This document shows, piece after piece, positions 1-11,339 of a stretch of 64,000 nt of DNA. The first letter of the stretch is position 1, and the number at the start of each line of letters is the position of its first letter. Location: assembly GCA_023014335.1 (NCBI GenBank), contig JAECYW010000014.1, positions 1,798,001 through 1,862,000 of the forward strand, given 5' to 3'. Source of the DNA: Galerina marginata. Taxonomy: Eukaryota; Basidiomycota; Agaricomycetes; Agaricales; Galerinaceae. The translations under genes and the position numbers were made by a program. The notes beneath the pieces are model-generated. The model made no database searches, had not been told where the DNA came from, and was given only the letters and a program-made list of their open reading frames with translations.

Positions 1-195
1 AATTATCTGTTCTTCTTTGATATATGCTGAAAGTTATTGCTATTATTATAGCGCGAGTGAAAATGAAACCTCTGATGCTGCCTCTTTGTATGTTCTGCTT
101 GTTGTATTTTACTTTTTTGAAGCTAAACTTTCATTGCAGATCGGATCAGCCCCCACCTCCGTGCTTTTTTGCTTCTTTATCCATGTTAAGATATT

Positions 196-2492
196 ATGAC
201 ACTAATACGGTTTTCTAGGGTTACTCCGAGAAGGTCTCAGAGAGTAGGGCCTCCTCAAGCAACTGCAGGAAGCCTGTGAGTAGTTAGTTCAGATATTTTG
301 CCTCTTTTATTAATTATTCTATTAAACAGCTCCAAGTCTAAGAAGAAAAACATCGACACTGCTGCATTTACTCCAAGGTATTTTGGTCTTCATTTTTATG
401 AACTTTATATTAAAGGCTATTTTAGTCCTGAACAGAAGTCACCAAAAAAACCTCGTCATACTTCACAGTCAAAGCCTCCCAACACTCCTACAATGAAGTC
501 TTCTGCCAAAAATTTGAAACTCAAATCACCTATTGTTTTGATTCAAACAAAGAGAAAGATTACCAATGCGATTAAGGAAGAGACCGAATCAGAATCTGAT
601 ATCATCAGTGAAGAGGAGGTTTTTGATAGTGATGATGCTGAAGTTGCAGAGGAAGATGAAGAAGAGGAGGCAGAAGATGAAAAAGAGGCAGAAGATGAAG
701 ATGAGGCAGAAGATGAAGAGGAGGAAGATGATGAACAAGATTCTGATGCTAATTTCATAGATGATGAAGCGTATGTTTTTTTTTTTTCCTTGTTCTTTTT
801 GACTTTAAGCTAATTTTCCCTTTTCTGTTTTCCTTTTCTTAGGGAGGAGGATAACAGCTCAGAGGATGATAAGCTTCCTTTGAGTAAGTCCAAAGGAAAG
901 GCTAAGACTAGGTGTGTATGGTATATTTTCTTCAGAATATTATTTAATCCAGTTTTTTTAGTAACAATCCTCAACGTCAGAAAATCCTCAACACTGCCAT
1001 GTATGTTCATTATTTTTGGTTTCTATAATATGTTTACTTTGTTGACTTTTTCTGCCTTATAGAAAAAAGGCAAAGGAGGCTAAATCGAAAGAAGAAAAGT
1101 CTTTTGCGAAGAGAAAAGATGATTTGAAAGATACTGGTGTTTATCTGGAGGATTTGATCACTAAAGATCCTCTTGAAAGGTATGCATTTCTGTTGATTAA
1201 TCAATTTTATTGCCTGATACTATATATATACAGTCGTCCCAAGTTACGGAAATGCCAGATTTACGATAAAGACTTGGTTGATGTCTTCCTCGCCAAAACT
1301 TACAAGGATCTTCCTAAATTGCCTAGGTATCTACTTATTTACTGTCTATACCTAATTGACTAACAATATTTCAGTGGATACACCAACAATCGATATCTTC
1401 CTGCAGGTGAAGCACCGGAGCCTATGATGTACGTCTCAGAACTGCTGCCAAATTTGACAAAGACTAGCAAGAAGTAAACCATTCTATTCTATTTTGATAT
1501 TCTGTTTTAACTTTATTCTGATAGGTACTTGCTGGATTTGTTCACTTTTGTTTCGGACACAGGCACAAGCACCGTCAACTTGTCTAGGATTGAACCTTGT
1601 GACCTTATTGCCAAAAAACCAGACACTGGATCCATCTATCCTTTGATCACTTTACGAAACCAGAAAACTCCGGCTCTCTGTCTCAGTCTTATATGTGTTG
1701 ATGAAGACTACACTCGGCATGCCAAGGATATTAATGGTTCATCATACAAGATTCTAACGGGCGTAATTCAGACTATGGAATATGAAAGATTGGTTGCCAC
1801 TCTCTGCTTGGTTTACAAGGTACCTGGTATCAAAACCCTGATGTCCAACAATCGCTGGTCTTTTTCATCCCGCCCCGGAAGCTCCAATAATAAAGCTCAA
1901 AGTATGTTTATTTGACTTTAATCTTTTATTCATCTCAATATTGTTGCTAATAGATTCATATGGCCGCGCCGGTCCTTCTCGTCCTATGGGCACCAAGAAG
2001 TTGAGTCCTGCCAATGCACAGCAGGCTCAATTCAAAAATTCAAAGTGGAAGCTGGGATATACCTGTGATGAGACCAGTGAGTTTCTCATTGATATCTTGT
2101 TTTTAAAGATATTAACTTGTTTATAACCAGTTCCTATCTTGGATGGGCGATCTCTTCAGATTGATCTTCCAAAAGGTCTACGCAAGGTTGCCGAAACTCT
2201 TCCTGTCTTTCCAGGAGATATTCCAACTGGATCTTTGACTCTTGTTGGATACACCACTTTGGGTTATAACTCGCAGAAGTCCCCGGATGAGCTTACGATT
2301 GGAACCAATATCTGTTGGGCTGTGGTTTTGGCAACACCAAAGGCGTAAGTGCAATGATCTTTTATACTTTTAAAAAACATATTAATTAATAGGGTTTTAT
2401 CAGGTAGAAGGATCTATGACTTCCCTCGATCTATGTGGCATGATGATCCCTTGTTTGATATGTTGAGACAAAGGTTATCAGAGCTTCATTGA
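196..2492 (+). CDS. Multi-exon hypothetical protein with a long acidic tract
   Basis: I do not recognise a domain. About ten short exons can be joined through GT..AG introns. The order is a basic start (RRSQRV), a Lys/Pro-rich stretch, a long Glu/Asp run (about 600-770), a Lys-rich segment, then a globular part. The globular part includes GVYLEDLITKDPLER, KLRKCQIYDKDLVDVFLAKT, YLLDLFTFVSDTGTSTVNL, a region around ICVDEDYTRHAKD, IPILDGRSLQIDLPKGLRK and GSLTLVGYTTLGYNS. The last exon ends RQRLSELH before TGA at 2490-2492. The start at 196 is a guess, because TTTTCTAG just after it could be an acceptor for an exon further left. The charged N-terminus suggests a nuclear or nucleic-acid-linked protein, but that is inference. 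The downstream SET gene is convergent. Confidence 0.55.
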
Positions 2493-2779
2493 GTCTTTCT
2501 TGTCATTCGCATGTTTTCATTGTTATTCAACTAACAATGTTCAACTCAATCTTGTCACATACTTGTATTCTCTCTGCATCTATCTCATCACACGCCACGC
2601 AATACTTGCTTGTATATATCTCATCAAATGGCTCTTGAATCACCGCTTGTAAAATGTCTGCATGTCAATATATTTTGTGTTATTTGCTCTCAGTATCAGA
2701 ATGGCAAAATTTGACTGAATTTCAGGGTTATAAAAACATACAAAAACATCATAAAAGTGTCAATACAGCAGATGATATG
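2493..2779. other. Intergenic, convergent 3' ends
   Basis: AT-rich spacer between the stops of the two convergent genes. I see no gene or repeat in it. Confidence 0.5.
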
Positions 2780-3853
2780 TTAATTTGGTCCCAGCTTGCG
2801 ATTCTCTTTTTGTTTTGCTCTTTTGTTCTTTTTGGCTTTGTCTCTCTCCTCAATGTTAATCTGACCTTCATCCTTCTTAGATGCTTCTGCCTCCTCCTCA
2901 TCTGGTATTTCCCTGCAATCTTCACATAAGCATTCAGCTCCATTCTCCTTGAAGTAGTCAACCCCATAGCAAAGCAAGATTTCTTCCTTGGCTTTGATAT
3001 TCTTTGTTGCCATAATGGTAAAAGCATATGTGTTTCGAATAGCAATAAACTATCCAGATTTATTAATATTAAATACCTGTAAACAAGAATTGAAACTCAC
3101 CTCAACATTATAAGAAACACAGCGATGGTTAATGAACCTAATAGGTCCAATCAAGAGTTTTTCTTCAAAGGAGCCATCATTGCGGTTGTGTTCATGAGGA
3201 GTGATTGTGGAGAGATCAGTGTACTTTTCAGCTCGATCCTCTGGCATTAAACCAAGAAGTTCTTGGATGTATTCTCCTTGTACAATGTCCTTGTTGGCAT
3301 AAATTGCAAAACCTTTTTGTTTAGCATGGCCAAGAGGTTTGACCTTAAGACGCACTATGGCTGCTGGATTAATAACCAAACTGTAGGCAGTGATGCACCT
3401 GTGAGGCAATATTAATAGTATATAGATAGATAGATATCTTAAAACCCACCAAAATAGAGTTTCCAAACTTTCTTTTTTCTTGTTTTCCCAGACAAGTGCA
3501 GGATAATGATGAAGAATACTAGTTGCAAGCTTTTTCACAGTGGCTATATATCCATGTGGATCTTGAAAATTAAGGTTGTGCTTGACCTTTTCAAACATAG
3601 ACCAGATCATAGAGTGACCGAAAGGTTCCATATTTGTATCAAAAGAGATGGTTTGGATATTATGACTTCTGTTCTGGGATTTTTGCTTCTGTTGAGCAAA
3701 GAGAGCATTGACGATAAGAGGGTCGATATGTAGTATAGCTTGGGAAGGAAGAACAGAAAGGGACAAGTCATTTACAAGAGAGAATTGAATGGAATTTGCT
3801 GGATTCCAGGTAATAGCAGGATGAGAGGTAGAAGCAACTGCAGAGTCTGCCAT
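2780..3853 (-). CDS. SET-domain protein (putative lysine methyltransferase)
   Basis: Three exons (3853-3450, 3398-3101, 3049-2780) separated by two 51-bp GT..AG introns give about 323 aa. The SET signature is clear. GFAIYANKDIVQGEYIQELLG forms the N-terminal SET strands, IGPIRFINHRCVSYNVEFIA carries the RFxNHxCxxN-type motif that binds AdoMet and forms the pseudoknot, and IKAKEEILLCYGVDYF is the C-terminal E-x-LxxYGxxYF element. CLCEDC follows as a short post-SET-like cysteine cluster, then a Glu/Lys-rich tail. The pseudoknot motif only appears in full once the second intron is removed, which supports that splice. Such proteins methylate histone or other lysines; the substrate here is unknown. 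The ~180 residues before the SET core match nothing I know. Confidence 0.78.
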
Positions 3854-3909
3854 TGGAGTGAGTGAAAGAAATTAAAGCTCATTGTAGTATTCTGGAATCT
3901 TATATAGAC

Positions 3910-4325
3910 ATACTCTCATAGGTTTAGGGCTGCGCGATACTAATCTCATAGCTTTAAAGGCTGCGCGATACTAATTTCATAGCTTTAAAGGCTGCGCGAT
4001 ATTACTTTCATAGCTTTAAAGGCTGCGCGATATTACTTTCATAGCTTTAAAGGCTGCGCGATATTACTTTCATAGCTTTAAAGGCTGCGCCATACTAATC
4101 TCATAGTTTTAATAGCTGTGCAATACTACTTTCATGGCTTTATAGGCTGTGCGGCACTACATGCATAGCTTTAAGACAGTGTGATGATACTTAGATAGCT
4201 TTAATGACTGCGCAATGCTGTGTATATGGTTTTAATGACTGCGCAATGCTATGTACATGGCTTTAATGACTGCGCAATGCTATGTACATGGCTTTAATGG
4301 CTGCGCAGCACAGCACTATCCATCA
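3910..4325. repeat. 31-bp minisatellite upstream of the SET gene
   Basis: About 13 head-to-tail units of roughly 31 bp with the core TTTAAAGGCTGCGCGATA and a CATAGC lead-in. Copies are near-perfect from 3940 to 4090 and decay towards 4320, where GGCTGCGCGATA becomes GACTGCGCAATG. The array starts about 60 bp upstream of the SET gene start codon, so it lies in or beside that promoter. Confidence 0.85.
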
Positions 4326-4944
4326 TTTATTGTACTATTTTTGTCTTTCAACATCTTTATAAGCGACTGACCTGGGTGTGGATCAGTAGCGATTTCCGCA
4401 AGACTCTCCACATCTGCTTATATCAACCTATATTCTATATTTCTTTGCCTACTTCCTTTCTCTATCACACAGAATGGTCTTAATGACCTTCCATGCACCT
4501 GGTTTCCAGAGTTTAAAGGCTGAGGATGCAACTTTGTAAGTAAATTGGCGGTTATTTGTTACTTGTCTGATTCCTTTATCAGAAAACCTTGGAAACAGGG
4601 TGAACAACATTTTCCACACCTGGTTTTCATAGGTTAAAAGTCCAAAGTAAGTAAATCCACTATCATCTATTATATCACTTGTCTGATTGTTTTCATAGAA
4701 ACCTTTGGAAGGGGGTCTCCCCCACAGATGAATCCCTTGCCTATCATCGGGCGAAGGAGATAGGGTAGAATAAATATATAGTCTGGGTTTTTGTAACTTA
4801 GTTATCTCACAGATGAATGGCTTGCCTATTATAAGAGAAAGAAGACAGAGAAGGTTAATGAATTGTATTCTTATACAGCCACATGTCTATAGCTTTTTAT
4901 GTTTTTTATAGTAACAGACGTGTTTCTAAGACTTTACAATTTTT
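4326..4944. other. Intergenic with duplicated exon-like segments
   Basis: No convincing gene. A short ATG exon at 4473 (MVLMTFHAPGFQSLKAEDA) is followed by a plausible intron (GTAAGT..ATCAG). The stretch CACCTGGTTT..TTAAA..GTAAGTAAAT is then repeated about 120 bp on, with a second donor/acceptor pair. CACAGATGAAT..CTTGCCTAT occurs twice (about 4727 and 4809). It looks like decayed, locally duplicated gene debris. Confidence 0.35.
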
Positions 4945-5012
4945 GAGTGGCTGTGCAACCTAACCCTAAGAGGACCGACGCGTCGGTCCTCTTAGGGTTA
5001 GCACAGCCACTC
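4945..5012. repeat. 42-bp perfect palindrome, copy 1, with extended arms
   Basis: 4960-5001 is a perfect 42-bp palindrome. Its arms begin CTAACCCTAAGAGGACC and its centre is GACGCGTC. The symmetry extends outward: GAGTGGCTGTG on the left (4945-4955) is mirrored by CACAGCCACTC on the right (to 5012), with only four unmatched bases. The outer arms contain CCCTAA/TTAGGG. Confidence 0.95.
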
Positions 5013-5058
5013 ACCAAGAGGTAAAAAGTAACTTTATATTTTTTGGTGGCTGTGCAAC

Positions 5059-5100
5059 CTAACCCTAAGAGGACCGACGCGTCGGTCCTCTTAGGGTTAG
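5059..5100. repeat. 42-bp perfect palindrome, copy 2
   Basis: Same 42-bp palindrome as at 4960-5001. The left flank GGTGGCTGTGCAAC is shared with copy 1, but the right flank differs (CTTTAAAAGT), so the wider symmetry is lost here. Confidence 0.95.
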
Positions 5101-5218
5101 CTTTAAAAGTACTGTCCAAGCTATATGTTCATTTTGCTTGCAACTATAAATTGAATAACATTTTTTATATTGTAAGCAAATACCTAACAGTTTAATCGCA
5201 GTATTCAATCAGGTAATT
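5101..5218. other. Short AT-rich spacer
   Basis: Nothing recognised between the palindrome and the stop codon of the minus-strand gene. Confidence 0.4.
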
Positions 5219-8200
5219 CTACTCATTCCAGTAGTTATAGATTTCTTGATGACAGACCCGAACTTTCTGATACTTTCTAGCAGCTATATTGTTTTTCTTG
5301 GTTTCCGTTCTATGGTCGCCGTTGGAGACTCTGGGTGGCCTATCACCTCCACCATCACCACCTTGATCTCTTTGTCTAAGCTTCTGTTGACCACTATCTT
5401 GACGTCTTTTAATCGTAATATCTTCTGGCCTTAAAGGCAGTGTAGAAGGTAGCATAGTTCCATGCATAGTGGATCCACTGAATGACCTAAAAAAACAAAT
5501 ATTAGTCAGAGGATCTAATCAGCTTAAAAATCAATACCATAAAGAGTTTGTCCTAGCCACCACATATTTCCGATAGTCACCGTAAATAAAAGAGTACTCC
5601 TTAAGGTCCTTTCGAGCTTGAAGCTGATATTGAGAACAAATTCCAGGAACAGTGTCGTTGTCCTTATGGAGGGGTGCAGTATAGTTATTGCAGTGATATG
5701 TGGTGGCCCCTGAAGTGCCTAGTCTGTCCCCTTCATTGCTGGCCTTATCAAGAGCTTTGAAATGATCAAAAGAAAATATTCTAGCAGCTTCCGAAAGAAT
5801 CATAGAGGTCTAAAAGAAAGAATATTGATTAGAGACAAATCCTTTAAATTAAAATAAGAGCAAAACCTCTGCATCATTGAATAGTATATTAATTCCTTCA
5901 CAATCCAAAGCCTCCATTCCTGGATACATAACATATGCATCTCCAGGAAGCCCTCCCATAGGAATTCGAGAACCTCTTGGAACCATAGTTCCTTGAGAAT
6001 AGAATTCAAACTGAGATCCACGCTTGAGGCTTTTAAGATTGAGCTCTCGAAGACCTTCGTGATTAGATAAAAGAATCTTGAAGATCTCATCTGGAAAAGG
6101 GTTATAGACCCAAAAATCCAGCTGTAATCCAATAAGATAGATAATTATTTGATTAAAAAAGACGTTATACCATTTTTGTAGGATTTTTCTGGTCATAAAA
6201 CCTGAAAACTTGAGAGCCGCATCTTTGAATGACTTCTTCATCATACATAATCTCTTCCAGTTGTAACCTGCTATCAGAAGGATGCAGAATAGTGGGTTTC
6301 TGGCCACTTTTAAGGTTATTGCCCTACCAGAATAATCAGTAAGATTTCAAGACAATTAAAGTAATAAAGCAGACTGGAATGGCTTCAATCTGATCCTTTT
6401 TATCTGCAAAAGAAACCCCAATGCCAGCCAGAGAAAGGTCCAACTTGTTATCTGTAGAGACATATATATTTCTTCGGCACTTTTTGTCGACATCCAAATC
6501 TTTACATTTTTGACAAGTAGCTTTGGCAGTCTGGAATAATATCAGTATCATATTAAAATTTTGAAAATCAAACCTACCGGACGCCCTTGAAGTATTTTAT
6601 TGCCTAGTTCTTTCTTAATATCCCGAAAGATATCACTCCTACGCAATATGGTTTCTAGAGCAGGATTGTTATAATAATCGATAGCTCCACTCTTGATCTG
6701 TTGTTTGAGTTCACGCATAAGATCAGAATATAGCCAATGGATCATTTGGTCTTCTTTCAATCCGTTAAGCTATGAAAAGTTTAAACCGGTTTAAGAATTA
6801 AATAAAATAAATAAAGACGCACATCATAGATATACTTGGCCTTGGTTTCTGATTGGTTTGCTTCATTTATGGCGAAGGCTAGCCACTGTTTGTAGGCTAT
6901 CAAGAAGTTGTCCCGATTCAAAAGAAAATAGATAGAAGAAGGATAACTTTGTCGAGGAATCACGTCGGGATTTTTTTTGAGAAATTGTAGTACCTCGCTG
7001 GCTGTTAACTTTCTGGAGCCCTTCACCTATGATTTGTTAGATGTTATATTTTTATAGAGAACAATGTGACTAACTGTAAACTCCGGAATTTTATCCATAG
7101 GCGTCCAAGTGAGGGTTTCTTCTTTAGGTATCCAAGAATATAGAATCAAACTTAATGACTCAATAATCTTGTTTTTCCTTATAAGAGAGACTGCAAAAGG
7201 AGCCTTGCAGTGGAAAAGCATATAACGGCTGCTCCAAAGTTCAACACTTTTCGGTAATTCTGAGTCCTAAAGATACCAGTTAATCAGTTATTTAAATTAA
7301 GGAAGATATTTTACCTTAATAGCCTTCTGCCATCCGGGAAGGGAATAGATGCTACGCTTGACTTTCCGTATCTCTCTTAAGACTCCAAGAACCTTCTGAT
7401 ATTGTTCTTCATTGGATTCTTTGGATAAAGCAAGGTCCTGGGGTTTTATAAGACCAATAACATCCAGGAAAATTTTAAATTAATACTTACCTTTCTAAGA
7501 GAATATGCTTCATCCAGTAAAGTCTTCCAGCTTCGACCTTTCATTTCCCAAAAGCTTGGATTGGCTTCTAGGATTTGATTCCATTGCGATAGGTTGTTGG
7601 AAAGAATAGGCATCTTGTCAAAAGCCTCAAAAGTAGTAGAAGATACGGAGGGGTTGACAGAAGTAGGGATTTGAGCTTTATTTATAGATTTTCGGGGCTG
7701 TTTTTGACGCTTTCGAGGCGGTGACTGAGGATCAAAAGGAACAGACCCAGATTCAATATCTTCATAGTCGGAATCCTCATTCTCTTCCTCTCCAGAGTCT
7801 GAAATAAATTCCTTGGAGTCTACAAAGTCATGCCGGGTAATGTCTTCCAAGAAGTTCAGCTGATGGTGTTGAGGTTCATTGGTTCCAAACTAGCAGAATT
7901 TAAAGATGATACCTTAAGTGGACTGTAAAAATCCTTACCTGCCTCTTATCCAAGAGGTGTTGAAGTTGGTCTAGATATTCTATAGCAACCTCTGGATGGT
8001 ACTTCTGCAAAAATTGGTTTCCAACAAAAAATTGCAAGAGTTCAGAGTCTGAGAGGTTCTTTACTTCCATAGAAATGCTCCTCCTGAGCCAGGTTTTAAT
8101 AGAGGGAATCTTAGATCATTTAGAATCTTCTCTGTGGCCTATATAGAGTTCAGCAGGGTACTTACAAATTTGGCTTGATCAGCCACAATCTTGGACAGCA

Positions 8201-8330
8201 TTTTCTGCTCCCACAAGACACTGGTAACCTTATCAATTGGTTTCCCCTCTAGCTCTGCAAAAGAGGCTGTCAAAAGGTTACCCAGTTCTAAAGAAGAAAT
8301 AGGGAGAAGAACAGGAGTGTGGCTGGACAT
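5219..8330 (-). CDS. Multi-exon protein ending in a probable 2OG-Fe(II) dioxygenase domain (possibly TET/JBP-like)
   Basis: About a dozen exons join through GT..AG introns from MSSHTPVLLP (8330) to the TAG at 5219. The N-terminal half is helical, then acidic (EEENEDSDYEDIE) and basic (PPRKRQKQPRK). The middle contains KLTASEVLQFLKKNPDVIP and a cysteine patch (CQKCKDLDVDKKC). Near the C-terminus NNYTAPLHKDNDT supplies an HxD pair. After the intron at about 5470-5535 is removed, LWSFSGSTMHGTMLPS supplies a second histidine in the position expected of a double-stranded beta-helix 2OG-Fe(II) enzyme, with Arg following (TLPLRPED). Mushroom genomes carry large families of such dioxygenases, some TET/JBP-like and linked to KDZ elements. 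The substrate is unknown, and assignment to TET/JBP is inference. A basic Gly/Arg-rich tail follows. One very short intron near 6310-6345 is uncertain. Confidence 0.58.
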
Positions 8331-8839
8331 GATGAAGGTTGATAACAAGAAGACTAACATCCAGATGTCACAAGACTTCTTAAAAAGGCGTCACAAGCTA
8401 TTAGAGCTAACCTAGAGGCTGTAACTACTAAAATTGCAGTTCCAAACCTTAGTAGCATACTTATATATGATTTACCAAGGATCAATCAAGTTACAATAGA
8501 GCCCTTGAGAGAATAGAAAAAATTAATATACTAAAGTATTATAAGGTCAATTAAAATTAGCTAAAGAGTCATGAGTTGAGACAAAGCCAGGCAAGATTAG
8601 CATGAGGCAAGATTGGCGGTGAAGTGAATCACAGCGGCGACAGCGGTGCAGGGAGGTTGGGGATAGATAGGTTGGGGGTTGAAGGGGAGGTTAGTTGGGT
8701 ATTGGAAAAGGAAAGCGCAGGAGCAGTCGGCGACGACGGCGGCGACGACGGCGACAGCGCAGGGTAAGATGTTGAAAGACCAGACGACGTATGGATGGGG
8801 GGCGGCCTCCAGCAGGTTGTAAAGGTCGGCATCCAGGTT

Positions 8840-8965
8840 AAGTTAAGGCAAGGAGAAGGGAGGAGCTGAGAGGCGATGCGAGAGGAGAGGCGACGCGAGA
8901 GCAGAGGCTGACGCGAGAGGAGAGGGGAGGAGAGAGGAGAGGCAACACGAGAGGGGAGAGATGAA
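8840..8965. repeat. Purine-rich imperfect tandem repeat
   Basis: Irregular repeats of GAGGCGACGCGAGAG-like and GAGGAGAGG-like words on the plus strand. Confidence 0.55.
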
Positions 8966-9264
8966 CCACGGCGGCGACTGGAACCCCGTGGTTTGTTTCA
9001 ACTGCCCCGTGTTTTATGCGGCCTGCTCGTTTCTTGGTGAGCGCGAGGCGAGAGACAAGGTGGGTGGCCAAGCAACGGGGGACATTTGATCTTGTTTGTG
9101 AAAGACCCGACTGAGCTTAAGGGAGGTGAGCGATCCTTCGACGATGATATGAAAATGTTACTTACCTCGCCGGTTGGAAAGGGTTTGTAACCGTCAACTG
9201 GGCTTGATGGCGCGACCTGTCGACCGTTGAACGAGGATGTTGGGATTGTGGCTAGGTCAGGGGG

Positions 9265-9440
9265 CGGAGGGGAAAGCTACAATTTATCAGGTAAGCAAGT
9301 TATTTGAACCTCAAACGGGTATTTACTTACTCGTAGTACCTCATAAACCCTTGCCCTTCCCGCATGGCACCGTGGACGATAGTGACGCCCTCAAGTTGAT
9401 ATCGCGCCAACAAAGCAACCGCGGCGGGAGGGGATTCATT
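9265..9440 (-). repeat. Direct repeat A (exon/intron-like segment), copy 1
   Basis: Matches 10139-10275 in direct orientation, with shared blocks TATCAGGTAAGCAAGTTAT, TGATATCGCGCC and GCGGGAGG. Read on the minus strand it gives an open stretch [28 protein letters not shown], then GTAAGTAAAT..CTGATAAATTGTAG, which looks like a spliced intron. I do not recognise the protein. Confidence 0.6.
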
Positions 9441-9504
9441 GAGGTTGAGGTCGAAGGTCGTACGAAAAGGGCGGGGTCGTCCTACACGCAGCCGGAGAGG
9501 TATT

Positions 9505-9528
9505 GGGGTGGGGGAGGACCTCCGGAAT
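9505..9528. repeat. Direct repeat B, left of the Hsp70 fragment
   Basis: A word of about 23 bp (GGGTGGGGGARGACC followed by TCCGGAAT) is found here and, with one mismatch, at 10114-10136. The two copies exactly bracket the Hsp70-homologous sequence. Confidence 0.8.
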
Positions 9529-10113
9529 CCACCAGCGGTCTCAATACCGAGCGATAGAGGAGCAACATCAAGGAGGAGGAGATCCTGGGTCTTCTCGGAG
9601 GTGTCACCGGAAAGAAAAGCAGCCTGGACAGCAGCACCGTAAGCAACAGCCTCGTCGGGGTTGATGCTCTTGTTGGGCTCCTTGCCGTTGAAGAAGTCAG
9701 AGACAAGCTTGACGATACATGGGATACGGGTGGAGCCGCCGACTAAGACAATTTCGTGAACGTTGTTGCCCTTGTCGATTTTGGAGTCGCGGAGGACCTT
9801 CTCGACGGGTTCGAGGGTGCTGCGGAAGAGGTCCTGGCAGAGCTCCTCAAAGCGAGCACGAGTGAGGGAGGTATAGAAGTCGATACCCTCGAATAGAGAG
9901 TCGATCTCGATGGAGGTTTGAGCCGCGGAGGAGAGGGTACGCTTAGCCCGTTCGCAAGCGGTACGGAGGCGACGAACGGCAAGGGGGGTTAGAGGACAAA
10001 TCCTTCTTGTTCTTGCGCTTGAACCGAAGTGGTTGACAAGACGGTTATCGAAATCTTCACCTCCGAGATGAGTATCACCGGCAGTGGCCTTGACTTCGAA
10101 AATACCCTCTTCC
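9529..10113 (-). pseudogene. Hsp70 (cytosolic type) gene fragment, frameshifted
   Basis: On the minus strand this reads as the middle of a cytosolic Hsp70 ATPase domain, roughly residues 205-395 of about 640. Recognisable stretches in order are [72 protein letters not shown] and [15 protein letters not shown], ending SLGIETAGG. The frame is lost after NRLVNHF, where VQE is missing (about 10035), and again at an over-long C run after SSNP (about 9990). An extra Asn sits before VHEIV. Both ends stop abruptly at direct repeat B. There is no start, no substrate-binding domain and no EEVD end, so it cannot be functional. Confidence 0.92.
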
Positions 10114-10136
10114 GGGTGGGGGAAGACCTCCGGAAT
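10114..10136. repeat. Direct repeat B, right of the Hsp70 fragment
   Basis: Second copy of the ~23-bp word at 9505-9528. It abuts direct repeat A copy 2 immediately to its right. Confidence 0.8.
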
Positions 10137-10138
10137 GT

Positions 10139-10275
10139 GAAAAGAAGCTATTATCTATCAGGTAAATCAGGTAAGCAAGTTATCAAACCCCAAACGAGTA
10201 TTTACTCACTGGTAGCACCCTCATATTGATATCGCGCCGACGAATGCAACCGCCGCGGGAGGAGACTCGTTGAGG
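10139..10275 (-). repeat. Direct repeat A, copy 2 (decayed)
   Basis: Diverged copy of 9265-9440. Reading the minus strand, [12 protein letters not shown] is retained but the rest of the exon is shortened. The intron-like part (GTGAGTAAATACTCG..CTGATAG) is still visible. Confidence 0.6.
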
Positions 10276-11335
10276 ATGCATGACCCCTCCAGCGCCAAGC
10301 ACTTGCTCCTGCAGGCGTTATGGTAGACAGGGAGCGGAGGGGATGGTGACCGAGGTGAAATAAAGCAGTGACGACGTGGCGCTGAACTTGGCGGAAGGAG
10401 AGGCAGAGGCAGCGGAGGACTTGGTGGGTTTACGGAAGGTGTCGAATACCGAGGTGACGCTTGGCCGGGGGTGGTGGCGCAAAATGGAAAGGGAGGTACG
10501 CCGTGACACCTGCGCTGGCCCCGACGACGACGAGGCAGGTGACGCGAGCCGAGTCGAGCATGACGGTGAGGGTGCAGCAGATGGAGGCGAGGCGAGTCCA
10601 CCGGACTGCTGACGTGGCCACCAAAGCGTGATGGAGGCGACCGGAGGAGAGGCGAGATGGATATGTGGCCAAGGAGGCGGCGGATCGAGGGCCACGTAGA
10701 CGACAGGGATCGTGTTGGATCGCGTGTGATCGCGTGTATCTGCCAGCAACCTGTGGGTTGGGGAATAAACTCAAAAAGTAAGTAAAAAAGTAAGAAGAAC
10801 TTACTTGGTGAACGGTTGGTGCGCAGGAACCGCGAAGGCTAACAGAGGCGACATCGGATGGCCGTCACAGCCAGAGCCTTACGCCTCCGAGTCGCCTTCG
10901 CGGACAGAAAAGCCAAGAAGAAGAAAACAAAAGAAGAAAAAGAAGAAATAGAAACAGCGTGGCACCCCCCCCGATGGGGGATGCGCTATCGGCCTATCCG
11001 GGCGGATTCGCTGGAGAAGAGAAAAACGGAGGCGAAGGTTTCAAGCCAACGCCTCGAGGAGAGAGGAGAGAAGGAGGGAGGCGATGACTTTAAGTCAACG
11101 CGAACTGTCACGCAACACGTAACATCAGGTGACGTTCAAGACGCACCTGACTTTCAAAGTCGTACGACTTTGTTTCTCGCCGCACTTCCCCTTGTGCTAT
11201 CCCCGTTCGCCTTAGCCTTTCATCTCAGGATTCCTTAGGTTTGCTTATAATGCACAAGGGATATTTGGAAATAAATTTTATTTGTATCTACACCTTGACT
11301 ACATAGGCTAAAAGAATAGATAATGTGTAGACAGT
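10276..11335. other. GC-rich, no supported gene
   Basis: Open frames of 60-145 codons overlap on both strands without recognisable motifs. A run of eight C sits at about 10966. I see no domain or reliable exon structure. Confidence 0.4.
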
Positions 11336-11339
11336 ACAA

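Noticed and set aside
543..758. Ser-rich minus-strand frame
   Set aside because: It is the complement of the Glu/Asp codon run in the plus-strand acidic gene.
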